A DNA stretch of 64,000 bases from Streptomyces specialis (lineage in GTDB: Bacteria > Actinomycetota > Actinomycetes > Streptomycetales > Streptomycetaceae). Each line of letters begins with the position of its first letter. Position 1 is the stretch's first letter. The translations under genes were made by a program, and so were the position numbers. The notes under the pieces are model-generated. The model did not search any database. It was given only the letters and a program-made list of their open reading frames with translations, and was not told the origin of the DNA. Location: NCBI RefSeq assembly GCF_001493375.1, contig NZ_LN929894.1, forward strand, positions 447,013 to 511,012. Direction: 5' to 3'. Shown here piece after piece: positions 18,197 to 27,410 of this stretch.

Positions 18197-18330
18197 CTCT
18201 CTCTTCTACACATCTGACGCCGCCCACGGAGAGGGCGGTGGAGGACTCGGAGGCGGTTTCCTCGATCAAAATAAACACGTTAATTACCACTCTGTGTTGT
18301 ATGACCGTCTGGTAGATATTATGGCACGGG
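18197..18330. other. Assembly artefact: Nextera adapter junction 2 with AT-rich filler
   Basis: CTCTCTCTTCTACACATCT at 18197-18215 matches the reverse-complement Tn5 mosaic end at 17 of 19 bases. GACGCCGCCCACGG then matches the Nextera transposase-A arm, and GTGGAGGACTCGGAGG-like sequence resembles the P5 tail. After that comes an AT-rich scrambled stretch (18270-18320) unlike the host. The left and right flanks are two halves of one chelatase gene. Confidence 0.9.
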
Positions 18331-19468
18331 GGCCGCCGTCCCCGGACGGCTCGGGGGCGTCCCGGCCGTCGTCCCGGCCACCGTCCCCGTCGTCGTCCCG
18401 GCCGCCGCCCGGGGGAGTCGGCTCGGGATCGTCGTCGCCGTCGTTCCCGCTCCCGCCCCGCGCCTCCTCCAGGGCCTCGTCGAGCTTCTCCTCGTCCAGC
18501 CCGGGCGCGTCGAACGGCGAACGGCGCCTGCGGTGGGGCAGCGCCAGCAGCGCCGCCTGCCGCACGTCCTCGGCGAGCACATCGGTCCGGCCCGCCCACG
18601 CCGCCAGCGCGGTCGCGGTGCGCGCCATCACGATGTCGGCGCGCATGCCGTCCACCTCGAACGCCGCGCACGTCGCCGCGATCTGCCGCAGCGCCGCGTC
18701 ACCCAGCCGCACCGAGGGCAGCAACGCCCGCGCGGCGGCGATCCGTTGCCGCAGCGCCTCCTCGTCGTCCGCCCACCGCGCGGCGAACCCGTCCGGGTCG
18801 TCGTCGTAGGCGAGGCGGCGCCGTACGACCTCCACCCGCTCGTCGGTCTCGCGGGACGCGGCGACTTCGACGGTCAGCCCGAAGCGGTCCAGCAACTGCG
18901 GGCGCAACTCGCCCTCTTCGGGGTTCATGGTGCCGACCAGCAGGAAACGCGAGGCGTACCGGACGGAGACGCCCTCGCGTTCGACGTAGGCGGTGCCCAT
19001 GGCGGCGGCGTCCAGCAGCGAGTCCACCAGGAAGTCGCTGAGCAGGTTCACCTCGTCCACGTACAGCACGCCCCGGTGCGCCTGGGCCAGCAGCCCCGGC
19101 TCGAACGCCTTCACGCCCTCGGCCAGGGCCCGTTCGATGTCCAGCGCCCCGACGAGCCGGTCCTCGCTCGCGCCGACCGGCAGTTCCACCAGCCGCGCGG
19201 CCCGGGTGGTCGCGTTCCCCTCGGCCGGGTGCGGCCCGTCCGGGCAGCCGGGGTCGGGCGCGGCCGGGGCGCAGGAGAACCGGCACCACGCCACGACCTC
19301 CACCGGCGGCAGCAGCGCCGAAAGCGCCCGCACGGCCGTGCTCTTGGCGGTGCCCTTCTCGCCCCGCACCAGCACCCCGCCCACGGCGGGGGACACCGCG
19401 TTGAGCAGCAGGGCGAGCCGCAGATCGGTCATGCCGACGATCGCGGTGAACGGGTAAGCGCTGGTCAT
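18329..19468 (-). CDS. Magnesium/cobalt chelatase-like protein, N-terminal AAA+ ATPase part (gene split by artefact)
   Basis: About 380 residues of the ChlI-like AAA+ half. [20 protein letters not shown] is the standard ChlI start. Walker A is [16 protein letters not shown] (residues 35-50) and Walker B is [13 protein letters not shown]. Sensor regions include [20 protein letters not shown]. The last 60 residues are an acidic, Gly/Pro-rich linker ([19 protein letters not shown]) that normally joins to a VWA domain. The linker runs into adapter at 18330, and the VWA part resumes at 18195. I infer one gene of roughly 650-700 codons. ATG at 19468 overlaps the cobN stop. Partner of CobN in cobalt insertion, by context. 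Confidence 0.9.
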
Positions 19469-22400
19469 GCGTCGCCCTCCAGGTCGCCTTCGAGTTCGAG
19501 GTAGGTCCGACGCAGCCGGTCCAGCGTCTCCCGGTCCGGCTCGGCCCACAGGCCCCGGTCGGCGGCCTCCAGCATCCTTTCCGTGATGCCGCGCAGCGCC
19601 CACGGGTTGGACTTCTTCATGAACTCCCGGTTCTCCGGGTCGAAGACGTACTCCGCCGCGAGCTTCTCGTACATCCAGTCGTCCACGACGCCCGCTGTCG
19701 CGTCGTAGCCGAACAAGTAGTCGACGGTGGCGGCCATCTCGAAGGCGCCCTTGTAGCCGTGGCGCCGCATCGCGGCCATCCAGCGGGGGTTGACGACGCG
19801 GGCCCGGAACACCCGGTTGGTCTCCTCGCTCAGCGTCCGGGTCCTCACCTGGTCCGGCACCGCGCTGTCGCCGATGTACGCCTCCGGCGACTCCCCGGTG
19901 AGGTGGCGCACCATCGCGACCATGCCGCCGTGGTACTGGAAGTAGTCGTCGGCGTCCGCGATGTCGTGCTCCCGCGTGTCCACGTTCTTCGCCGCGACCT
20001 GGATGCGGCGGAACGCCGTCTCCATGTCGCCGCGCGCCGGGCGCCCGTCCAGCCCGCGGCCGTACGCGTAGCCGCCCCAGACCGCGTACACCTCGGCCAG
20101 GTCGGCGTCGTCCCGCCAGTTCCGCGCGTCGATCAGCGGCAGCAGGCCCGCGCCGTACGCGCCCGGCTTGGAGCCGAAGATCCGGGACGTGGCCCGCCGC
20201 CGGTCACCGTGCCGGGCGGTGTCCTCGTCGGCGTGCGCCCGCACGAAGTTGGTCCCGGCCGGCTCGTCCAGCTCCGCGACCGCCCGCACCGCGTCGTCGA
20301 TCAGCGCCACCACATGGGGGAACGCGTCACGGAAGAACCCCGAGATACGGACCGTGACATCGATTCTCGGCCGCCCCAACTCCTCGGCCGGCACCACCCC
20401 GAAGCCGGTCACCCGCCGCGACGCGTCGTCCCACACCGGGCGGCAGCCCAGCAGCGCCAGGATCTCCGCGATGTCGTCGCCCTGCGTCCGCATGCAGGAC
20501 GTGCCCCACACCGTCAGCCCCACCGACGCCGGGTAGGTGCCGTGGTCGGCCAGGTGCCGCGCCAGCAGCGAGTCCGCCAGCGCGCTGCCCACGTCCCACG
20601 CCAGCCGCGACGGGATGGCCTTGGGATCGACGGAGTAGAAGTTCCGGCCCGTCGGCAGCACGTTGACCAGGCCGCGCGTGGGCGACCCCGACGGCCCGGC
20701 CGGGACGTAACCGCCCTCCAGTGCGTGCAGCACGTGCGTGATCTCGTCGCTCGTCCGCGCCAGCCGCGGGATCCCCTCGTCCGCCGCGAACTCCAGGACC
20801 CGCACGGCCTCGGGCACATCGGCGCCGACCGCCTCCCGCACGGCGGGCCCCGCCGCCTCCCGCGCCCAGCCGCGCGCCTCCATCGCCTCCACGACCCGGC
20901 GCGCGACGCCCTCCAGCAGATCGACGGCGTCGGACGCGGTCCGGCCCTCGCCCAGCGCCTCCGGCACCGCCAGCCGCGCCCCCGGCTCCGCCAGCAACTC
21001 GGCCTCGACCAGCCCGTGATGCGCGGCCAGCGCCGCCCGCAGCCCGGGCAGCGCCCCGGCCACGCCACCCCAGACCTGGGCCGAACGCAGCACCGCCAGC
21101 GCGAGATTGACGCGCGCCTCGCCCTCCGGGCCGGCGCCCAGGATGTGCAGGCCGTCGCGGATCTGCACATCCTTGATCTCGCAGAGCCAGCCGTCGAGAT
21201 GGAGCACGAACTCGTCGAACTCGTCCTCGTCCGGCTGCTCCTCCACGTGCAGGTCCCGGTGCAGCTCCGCCGCCCGCACCAGCGTCCAGATCTGGGCCCG
21301 CACCGCCGGCGCCTTCGCCGGGTCCAGGTCGCTCACCAGCGCGTACTCGTCGAGCAGTTGCTCCAGCTTCGCGAGATCCCCGTAGGAGTCGGCGCGCGCC
21401 ATCGGCGGGACCAGATGGTCCACCACCGTGGCGTGACCGCGCCGCTTGGCCTGGGTGCCCTCGCCCGGGTCGTTGACGATGAACGGGTACACCAGCGGCA
21501 GTTCGCCGAGCACCGCGTCCGGCGCGCAACTCCGCGACAGCCCCAGCCCCTTGCCGGGCAGCCACTCCATCGTGCCGTGCTTGCCGAGATGCACCACGGC
21601 GTCGGCGCCGAAGGTGTGGTCCAGCCAGCGGTACGCGGCCAGGTAGTGGTGGGACGGCGGCATGTCGGGGTCGTGGTAGATGGCGATCGGGTTCTCGCCG
21701 AAGCCGCGCGGCGGCTGGATCATCAGCACCACGTTCCCGAACCGCAGGCACGCCAGCACGATGTCACCGCCGTCCACGTACAGCGAGCCCGGCGGTTCGC
21801 CCCAGTGCTCCCGCATCGCGTCCCGCAGCTCCGGATCGAGCCGTTCGAACCAGGCCACGTAGTCATCGAGCGGCACCCGCGCCTCGGCGGCGGCGAGTTG
21901 CTCCTCGGTGAGCCACTCCACGTCGTGACCGCCAGCCGCGATGAGCCGGTGGATCAGCTCGTCGCCCTCGCCCGGGTGGTCCCCGATCGTGTACCCGGCC
22001 TCCGCCAGCGCCGTCAGCAGCCGGACCGCCGAGGCGGGGGTGTCCAGGCCGACGGCGTTGCCGACACGGGAGTGCTTCGTCGGGTAGGCGGTGAAGACCA
22101 GCCCGAGGCGCTTGTCGCTGTTCGGCTTGTGCCGCAGCGCCGCGTACCGGACGGCGATCCCCGCGACGCGCCCGGCCCGTTCGGGGTCCGCGACATAGAC
22201 CGGGACACCGTCCGGGCCGTCCTCCTTGAACGAGAACGGCACGGTGATCAGCCGCCCGTCGAACTCCGGGATCGCCACCTGCATCGCCGCGTCCATCGGG
22301 GACAGCGCCGCGTCGGACTCCTCCCACGCGGCGCGCGAACCGGTCAGGCACAGGCCCTGGAGCACGGGCACGTCCAGCTCGGCCAGCGCGCCGACGTCCC

Positions 22401-23082
22401 ACGCCTCGTCGCCCCCGCCGCTCTTGCCGCCCGCCGCCAGCACCGTGGCGACCAGCGCGTCCGCCCGGCCCAGCAGCTCGTACAGCCCGGGGTCGGCGCC
22501 GCGCAGCGAACCGCAGTACACCGGCAGGGCGTTGGCGCCGTGTTCCTCGAGCGCGTCGCACAGCGTGTCCACGAACGCGGTGTTGCCCGCCAGTTCGTGC
22601 GCCCGGTAGAACAGCACGCCCACGGTCGGCCGGTCCGGCTTGTGCGCGCGGGCCCCGTGGGTGCCGAACGCGGGCATGGGCCGGGGCGGCGCGAAGCCGT
22701 GGCCGGTCAGCAGCAGCGTGTCGGACAGGAAACGCGCCAGCTCCGCGAGATTCTCCGGGCCGCCCGCCACCAGATACGCCAGCGCCTCGGCGACCACCCC
22801 GGCGGGCGCCGTGGAGGCCGCCATCAACTCGGCGTCCGGCGTGGACTCGCCGCCCAGCAGCACGGCCGGCAGCCCGGAGCCGAGAACGGCGGCGCCGCCG
22901 TCCTCCCAGGCCCGCAGCCCGCCCAGCAGCCGCGCCACGACGAGGGCCGCACCCGCCAGCAGCGTGGGCAGATCCGAACCGGCGTCCACCCGGGAGGGGT
23001 TGGCGATGCGGTAGTCGGCGCCCGAGGCGCGGGCGGCCAGCAGATCGGTGTCGGCGGTGGACAGCAGCAGCACGGTCGTCAT
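19465..23082 (-). CDS. cobN: Cobaltochelatase large subunit CobN
   Basis: A 1205-residue protein of the CobN/ChlH family. It binds hydrogenobyrinate a,c-diamide and receives Co2+ in an ATP-driven reaction helped by the AAA+/VWA partner encoded next. Recognisable blocks are [18 protein letters not shown] (about residue 150), [57 protein letters not shown], and [20 protein letters not shown] at the C-terminus. ATG at 23082 ([18 protein letters not shown]) overlaps the cobQ stop. An open frame continues upstream inside cobQ but is not used. Confidence 0.96.
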   Translation of the reverse strand: MTTVLLLSTADTDLLAARASGADYRIANPSRVDAGSDLPTLLAGAALVVARLLGGLRAWEDGGAAVLGSGLPAVLLGGESTPDAELMAASTAPAGVVAEALAYLVAGGPENLAELARFLSDTLLLTGHGFAPPRPMPAFGTHGARAHKPDRPTVGVLFYRAHELAGNTAFVDTLCDALEEHGANALPVYCGSLRGADPGLYELLGRADALVATVLAAGGKSGGGDEAWDVGALAELDVPVLQGLCLTGSRAAWEESDAALSPMDAAMQVAIPEFDGRLITVPFSFKEDGPDGVPVYVADPERAGRVAGIAVRYAALRHKPNSDKRLGLVFTAYPTKHSRVGNAVGLDTPASAVRLLTALAEAGYTIGDHPGEGDELIHRLIAAGGHDVEWLTEEQLAAAEARVPLDDYVAWFERLDPELRDAMREHWGEPPGSLYVDGGDIVLACLRFGNVVLMIQPPRGFGENPIAIYHDPDMPPSHHYLAAYRWLDHTFGADAVVHLGKHGTMEWLPGKGLGLSRSCAPDAVLGELPLVYPFIVNDPGEGTQAKRRGHATVVDHLVPPMARADSYGDLAKLEQLLDEYALVSDLDPAKAPAVRAQIWTLVRAAELHRDLHVEEQPDEDEFDEFVLHLDGWLCEIKDVQIRDGLHILGAGPEGEARVNLALAVLRSAQVWGGVAGALPGLRAALAAHHGLVEAELLAEPGARLAVPEALGEGRTASDAVDLLEGVARRVVEAMEARGWAREAAGPAVREAVGADVPEAVRVLEFAADEGIPRLARTSDEITHVLHALEGGYVPAGPSGSPTRGLVNVLPTGRNFYSVDPKAIPSRLAWDVGSALADSLLARHLADHGTYPASVGLTVWGTSCMRTQGDDIAEILALLGCRPVWDDASRRVTGFGVVPAEELGRPRIDVTVRISGFFRDAFPHVVALIDDAVRAVAELDEPAGTNFVRAHADEDTARHGDRRRATSRIFGSKPGAYGAGLLPLIDARNWRDDADLAEVYAVWGGYAYGRGLDGRPARGDMETAFRRIQVAAKNVDTREHDIADADDYFQYHGGMVAMVRHLTGESPEAYIGDSAVPDQVRTRTLSEETNRVFRARVVNPRWMAAMRRHGYKGAFEMAATVDYLFGYDATAGVVDDWMYEKLAAEYVFDPENREFMKKSNPWALRGITERMLEAADRGLWAEPDRETLDRLRRTYLELEGDLEGDA

Positions 23083-24602
23083 GGCGCTCCCGGCGGGATG
23101 AAGGGGAGGCCGTCGGGGACGCCCTCCTCGATGAGCCGCAACAGGGCGGCGGTGTCGGCGTGTTCCTCGATGAGATCGCCCAGCCGGTCGAGCTGCTCCT
23201 CGCGCAGCGCGCCGAAGCTGGTGTCCGGGGCCGGGACGAACGCCCGGCCGGTGTCCGCCGCGATCCGGGTCAGGAACGCCCGGCGGAAGTCGTCGCTCTC
23301 CAGCGAGCCGTGCCAGTGGGTGCCCCACACGGACCCGGCGCGGCAGCCGTCGAGGAACGGCTCGCCGCCCCGGACGTCCGCGACGCCATGGTGGATCTCG
23401 TAGCCCTCCACGGGGTGACCGAGGGCCCGGCCGGACGGCCTGGCCAGGGTCTTGCCGGGCTCGAACCGCACATGGACCGGCAGCAGGCCCAGTCCTTCGA
23501 CCCGGCCCTCCCGGGACTCGACGTCGTCCTCGATGGTCTCGCCGAGGATCTGGAAGCCGCCGCAGATCCCCAGCACCGGCCGCCCCTCGGCGGCGCGCCG
23601 CGCGAGGGCGCCGGCCAGGCCGCGTTCCCTGAGCCAGGCCAGCGCCCGGACGGTGCCCCGGGTGCCGGGGATCACCACGAGGTCCGCGTCGGCGAGTTCC
23701 TCCGGCCGGTCGGTGAACCGGACGGCGACGCCCGGCTCGGCGGCCAGGGCGTCCACGTCGGTGAAGTTCGACATCAGCGGGATGGCGACGACGACGACCC
23801 GCAGCACGTCCCGGCCGTGCGGCGGGGCGGCGCTGGTCTCGCGGACGGTGCCGCGCAGCGACATCCGCAGCCCGTCCTCCTCGTCGATGCCCAGGCCGTT
23901 CCGGTGGGGGAGTACCCCGAGGACCGGCCGCCCGGTCAGCCCGCGCAGCATGTCCAGTCCCGGCGTCAACAGGGTCGGGTCGCCACGGAACTTGTTGACG
24001 ACGTAGCCCGCGATCAGCCGCTGGTCCGCCGCGGACAGCAGGGCGGTGGTGCCGAAGAAGGAGGCGAAGACGCCGCCCCGGTCGATGTCCCCGACGACCA
24101 CGACCGGCAGCCCGGCGGCGCGTGCCAGGCCCATGTTGACGATGTCGCCGCTGCGCAGGTTGATCTCGGCCGGGCTGCCCGCGCCCTCGCAGATCACCGC
24201 GTCATGCGTGGCGCGGAGTCGGTCGAGGCAGTCGGTGACGGTCGGCAGCAGCCGGGTCCGGCGCCCGGTGTGGTAGCCGCGGGCGGTGACCTCGCCGACC
24301 GGCCGGCCCAGCAGGACGACCTGACTGCCGCGGTCGCTGCCGGGTTTGAGCAGCACCGGGTTCATCAGCGCGCTCGGCTCGACACGGGCGGCGGCGGCCT
24401 GCATGGCCTGCGCCCGGCCGATCTCGGCGCCGTCGCGGGTGACGAACGAGTTGAGCGACATGTTCTGCGCCTTGAACGGCGCCACCCGCACGCCCTTCCG
24501 GGCGAGCCACCGGCAGATCCCGGCGGTGACGACGCTCTTCCCCGCGTCGGACGTGGTGCCGGCGACGAGCAGCGCGCCTCCGCGCCGGCCGGTGTCGTTC
24601 AC
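23079..24602 (-). CDS. cobQ: Cobyric acid synthase CobQ
   Basis: A 507-residue amidotransferase that amidates side chains b, d, e and g of adenosylcobyrinate diamide. The N-terminal P-loop-like motif is LLVAGTTSDAGKSVVTAG, followed by the diagnostic APFKAQNMSLNSFVT and GRAQAMQA. VVVGDIDRGGVFASFFGT is central. The glutaminase domain has VIPGTRGTVRAL and the nucleophile in VLGICGGFQILGE, with GYEIHHG toward the end. GTG at 24602 overlaps the cbiB stop by 4 bp and gives the normal start. Confidence 0.96.
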   Translation of the reverse strand: MNDTGRRGGALLVAGTTSDAGKSVVTAGICRWLARKGVRVAPFKAQNMSLNSFVTRDGAEIGRAQAMQAAAARVEPSALMNPVLLKPGSDRGSQVVLLGRPVGEVTARGYHTGRRTRLLPTVTDCLDRLRATHDAVICEGAGSPAEINLRSGDIVNMGLARAAGLPVVVVGDIDRGGVFASFFGTTALLSAADQRLIAGYVVNKFRGDPTLLTPGLDMLRGLTGRPVLGVLPHRNGLGIDEEDGLRMSLRGTVRETSAAPPHGRDVLRVVVVAIPLMSNFTDVDALAAEPGVAVRFTDRPEELADADLVVIPGTRGTVRALAWLRERGLAGALARRAAEGRPVLGICGGFQILGETIEDDVESREGRVEGLGLLPVHVRFEPGKTLARPSGRALGHPVEGYEIHHGVADVRGGEPFLDGCRAGSVWGTHWHGSLESDDFRRAFLTRIAADTGRAFVPAPDTSFGALREEQLDRLGDLIEEHADTAALLRLIEEGVPDGLPFIPPGAP

Positions 24603-25534
24603 CTTCGCTCCTCCCGCAGATGGCTCACCGCGCAGCACGCGGCGAGAGTCAGGACCGCGACCCGGCGCGAGAGGCGGACCGCGCGGTCGATGTCCGCGAT
24701 CTCCACCGCCCGCCCGGGGGAGTTGAGCACCGGGCGGTGCTCCACCCGCCCGGCGTAGGAGAGCGTGCCGCCCAGCCGGACGCCCAGCGCTCCCGCGAAC
24801 GCCGCTTCCACCGGGCCCGCGTTGGGGCTCGGGTGGCGGTGCCCGTCGGCCCGCCAGGCCCGCGCGGCGTCCCGCGGCCGGGGCCCGGCCAGGGTCGCCA
24901 GAACGGCGGTGAGCCGGGCACCCGGCCAGCCCGCCAGATCGTCCAGCCGGGCCGAGGCCCAGCCGAACCGCCGGTAGCGGGGCGAACGATGGCCGACCAT
25001 CGCGTCCAGGGTGTTGACCGCGCGGAACGCGGCGAGCCCCGGCACCCCGGCGAGCGCGCCCCACACCAGGGCACCGACCACCGCGTCCGACGTGTTCTCC
25101 GCCACCGACTCCACCACGGCCCGCGCCAGGGCCGGTTCGTCCAGGGCCCGCGGATCGCGCCCGCACAGCCGGGGCAGCAACTCCCGTGCCCGCGCCACGT
25201 CTCCGGCCGCCAGCGCGTCACCGATACCGCGCGCCTCCCGCACCAGGCTCGTGCCACCCAGAACGGCCCACGCGGTGACGGCCGTCACCGCCCCGCGCCC
25301 CGCGCGCCCGCGCGCGAGCCCGGCGAGCGCCGCCGCACCGGCGGCCGTTCCGCCGACGCACAGCGCGGCGTGCAGCACCCCGGCGGCGCGGGGGTCGCGC
25401 CACAGGTGACGTTCGAGGGCGGCGGCGGCGCGGCCGAAGGCGGCCACGGGATGTCCCCGGCGCGGGTCACCGGTCAGGAGATCGCCGAGAAAGCCGAGGG
25501 CCAGGCCGTACGCCGTCGCATGAGAGGCGCGCAT
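24599..25534 (-). CDS. cbiB: Adenosylcobinamide-phosphate synthase CbiB/CobD
   Basis: A 311-residue integral membrane enzyme that attaches aminopropanol (phosphate) to adenosylcobyric acid. MRASHATAYGLALGFLGDLLTGDPRRGHPVAAFGR is its start region; GDPRxGHPVxxFG is diagnostic. ARAVVESVAENTSDAVVGAL and WGALAGVPGLAAFRAVNTLDAM are conserved cytoplasmic/membrane blocks. Several hydrophobic segments follow the usual pattern. ATG at 25534 is preferred to the longer frame at 25579. It is the first gene of the cobalamin operon, about 130 bp below the riboswitch. Confidence 0.93.
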   Translation of the reverse strand: MRASHATAYGLALGFLGDLLTGDPRRGHPVAAFGRAAAALERHLWRDPRAAGVLHAALCVGGTAAGAAALAGLARGRAGRGAVTAVTAWAVLGGTSLVREARGIGDALAAGDVARARELLPRLCGRDPRALDEPALARAVVESVAENTSDAVVGALVWGALAGVPGLAAFRAVNTLDAMVGHRSPRYRRFGWASARLDDLAGWPGARLTAVLATLAGPRPRDAARAWRADGHRHPSPNAGPVEAAFAGALGVRLGGTLSYAGRVEHRPVLNSPGRAVEIADIDRAVRLSRRVAVLTLAACCAVSHLREERR

Positions 25535-25669
25535 GAGGTCAGCCGGCCTCCGTCGCACCCCGGACGGGCACGGCGGCACGGCGAGGCCGCCGCGGGCGCG
25601 GGGAGACCAGGAAGAAGGGGCCAGTCATGGCGGTGTGTCCTCACTCAGGGTCCGCGCCCTGGTTCGACG

Positions 25670-25835
25670 TGACCGGCGGTGAGAGTCTCCTGGCTTCCGG
25701 ATCGGCGCTATCCCCCGGCCTTCCAGCCCCAGGCGGGACCGTGACGTTCGGGTGGGGGAGCACTCCCCGGTGACAGTGGCGGGACCGCGCCGGATTCACC
25801 CCGGCTTCCTCTCCTGCCGCCGTTTGGCATCGATG
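25670..25835 (-). promoter_or_regulatory. Cobalamin riboswitch upstream of cbiB
   Basis: On the minus strand the stretch reads GCCAAACGGCGGCAGGAG, then GGAAGCCGGGGTGAATCCGG, then CGCGGTCCCGCCACTGT (the B12-box core, about 25774-25810). GGAAGCCAGGAGAC follows near 25685-25700. These are the conserved pieces of the cobalamin riboswitch in the right order. It lies in the leader of the operon that starts with cbiB, so adenosylcobalamin should lower expression of the whole biosynthetic run. The exact outer limits are approximate. Confidence 0.93.
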
Positions 25836-25845
25836 AGTCCACCAT

Positions 25846-25890
25846 GGGCCGGAAGCGGCGTCAACTCCCTGTTGAAGCCGCTTCCGGCCC
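25846..25890. terminator. Hairpin terminator of the pit transcript
   Basis: GGGCCGGAAGCGGC (25846-25859) pairs with GCCGCTTCCGGCCC (25877-25890), and the inner TCAAC pairs with GTTGA around a short loop. It lies 6 nt beyond the stop of the small gene at 25896, between the phosphate-transport genes and the riboswitch. It should insulate the two minus-strand units. Confidence 0.88.
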
Positions 25891-25895
25891 ACGGG

Positions 25896-26087
25896 TCAGG
25901 TCGCGACGATCCAGATGCCGTATCCCACGGCGGCGGCACACGCCGTGAAACAGAGGTAACCGGCCGAGCGCAGCGGCGACTTGGCGCCTCCGGTGCGGAT
26001 GCCGACGGAGAACAGGCCGACCACGGCCACGGTCAGCACCACCGAGACGACAATCACTTGGCCGAGCGTGGCCCAGTCCACCGTCAC
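25896..26087 (-). CDS. Small membrane protein downstream of the Pit transporter
   Basis: A 63-residue protein starting VTVDWATLGQVIVVS with two hydrophobic segments (about residues 9-29 and 41-60) joined by GIRTGGAKSPLRSAG. It has no named domain that I recognise. The GTG at 26087 is preceded by GGAGGTG, 7 nt upstream, and overlaps the pit stop by 4 bp, so it is translationally coupled to the transporter. It is probably an accessory of the phosphate transporter; that is inference from coupling. Confidence 0.85.
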   Translation of the reverse strand: MTVDWATLGQVIVVSVVLTVAVVGLFSVGIRTGGAKSPLRSAGYLCFTACAAAVGYGIWIVAT

Positions 26088-27334
26088 AGCGACACCTCCG
26101 GAGCGGCAGCGGGAGCGGCGACGGAAGGAGCGGCGGGAGCGGCGGGAGCGGCGGGCGCCGGGATGACGACCCGCACCGGCCCGGGAACGGCCGCCGCCCC
26201 GGACCCGCCGGGCCCCGAACCGGCAGAGTCCGCCACGTCGTTCACATTCGAGTGGTCCACCGGCCGGCGCCGGGACAGCACCCAGATCCCGGCCGAGGCC
26301 CCGACGAGCAGCGCCGCGACCACGCCCACACCCCAGTCGCCACGCTCCGCCAGCAGCGCGCCCGCCGCGCCGATCAGCCCGGCGGCCGGCAGCGTCAGCC
26401 CCCACGCGACCACCATGCGCGTCGCCGTGGACCAGCGGACCACGGCCCCCTCGCGGCCCAGACCGCAGCCGAGCACCGCGCCGGAACAGACCTGTGTGGT
26501 GGAGAGCGCGAACCCCATGTGCGAGGAGGCGAGGATCGTGGTGGCCGCGCTGGTCTGGGCGGCGAAGCCCTGCGCGGGCTGGATGTCGGTGAGGCCCTTG
26601 CCCATCGTGCGGATGATGCGCCAGCCACCGAGGTACGTGCCCAGCGCGATCGCGGCGCCCGCCGACGCGATCACCCACACCGGCGGGTCGGAACCGGGGG
26701 CCAGCGCGCCGCCGGCGATCAGCGCCAGCGTCATCACGCCCATCGTCTTCTGCGCGTCGTTCGTGCCGTGGGCGAGGGAGACGAGCGCGGCGGAGGCGAT
26801 CTGGCCCGTGCGGTACCCCTTGGCGGCGGCCTTCTCGTCGGCGCCGCGCGTGACGCGGTACGTCAGGCGCGTCGCCAGCAGCGCCGCGCCCCCGGCGACC
26901 AGCGGCGCGGCCACGGCCGGTACGAGGACCTTGGTGACGACGGCGTCCCCGTTGACGGCGCCGGTGCCGACCGAGGCCAGCGTCGCGCCGATCAGGCCGC
27001 CGAACAGCGCGTGCGAGGAACTGGAGGGGAGGCCCGCCAGCCACGTCAGCAGGTTCCATACGATGGCCCCGGCCAGCCCGGCGAAGATCCCCTCGGGCTG
27101 GACGCCCGCCTCCTCGTCGATGATGCCGCCGGAGATCGTCCGCGCGACCTCGACCGACAGGAAGGCGCCGAGCAGGTTCAGCGCCGCCGACATGGCCACG
27201 GCGGCCTTGGGCCGCATGGCGCCGGTCGAGATCGTGGTGGCCATGGCATTGGCCGTGTCGTGGAAGCCATTGGTGAAATCGAAGGCCAGAGCGGTGATGA
27301 GCACGATCGCGATCAACAGCGTGATGTGTTCCAT
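26084..27334 (-). CDS. pit: Low-affinity inorganic phosphate transporter (Pit family)
   Basis: A 416-residue polytopic membrane protein. The two inverted Pit signatures are visible: ALAFDFTNGFHDTANAMATT near residue 15, and VSLAHGTNDAQKTMGVMTLA near residue 190. The family couples phosphate (as metal-phosphate) uptake to the proton gradient. The C-terminal tail is long, cytoplasmic and low in complexity (PAAPAAPAAPSVAAP). ATG at 27334 begins MEHITLLIAIVLITALAF, placing the first helix immediately after the start; longer upstream frames are rejected. PHO-box-like direct repeats lie 41-76 bp upstream. From gene order it corresponds to S. coelicolor PitH2. Confidence 0.94.
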   Translation of the reverse strand: MEHITLLIAIVLITALAFDFTNGFHDTANAMATTISTGAMRPKAAVAMSAALNLLGAFLSVEVARTISGGIIDEEAGVQPEGIFAGLAGAIVWNLLTWLAGLPSSSSHALFGGLIGATLASVGTGAVNGDAVVTKVLVPAVAAPLVAGGAALLATRLTYRVTRGADEKAAAKGYRTGQIASAALVSLAHGTNDAQKTMGVMTLALIAGGALAPGSDPPVWVIASAGAAIALGTYLGGWRIIRTMGKGLTDIQPAQGFAAQTSAATTILASSHMGFALSTTQVCSGAVLGCGLGREGAVVRWSTATRMVVAWGLTLPAAGLIGAAGALLAERGDWGVGVVAALLVGASAGIWVLSRRRPVDHSNVNDVADSAGSGPGGSGAAAVPGPVRVVIPAPAAPAAPAAPSVAAPAAAPEVSL

Positions 27335-27374
27335 ATACCCGGACAATCGTTCGGCGGGCGGGGTGACAAACGCC

Positions 27375-27410
27375 GTTAACGTAAGGTGAACAGGTGAACG
27401 AAAGATGAAC
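27375..27410 (-). promoter_or_regulatory. PHO-box-like direct repeats upstream of pit
   Basis: On the minus strand this stretch reads GTTCATCTTTC, GTTCACCT, GTTCACCTTAC, then GTTAACG. It is four GTTCAYC-type repeats with spacings of 11, 8 and 11 nt, close to the 11-nt direct repeat units bound by PhoP in Streptomyces. It lies just upstream of the pit start, so phosphate control is likely. It also overlaps the proposed start of the divergent aldolase gene. Confidence 0.75.

Noticed and set aside
18231..18330. AT-rich island as foreign DNA or a promoter inside the chelatase gene
   Set aside because: It directly follows a mosaic end and P5-like sequence and interrupts one gene; adapter noise explains it.
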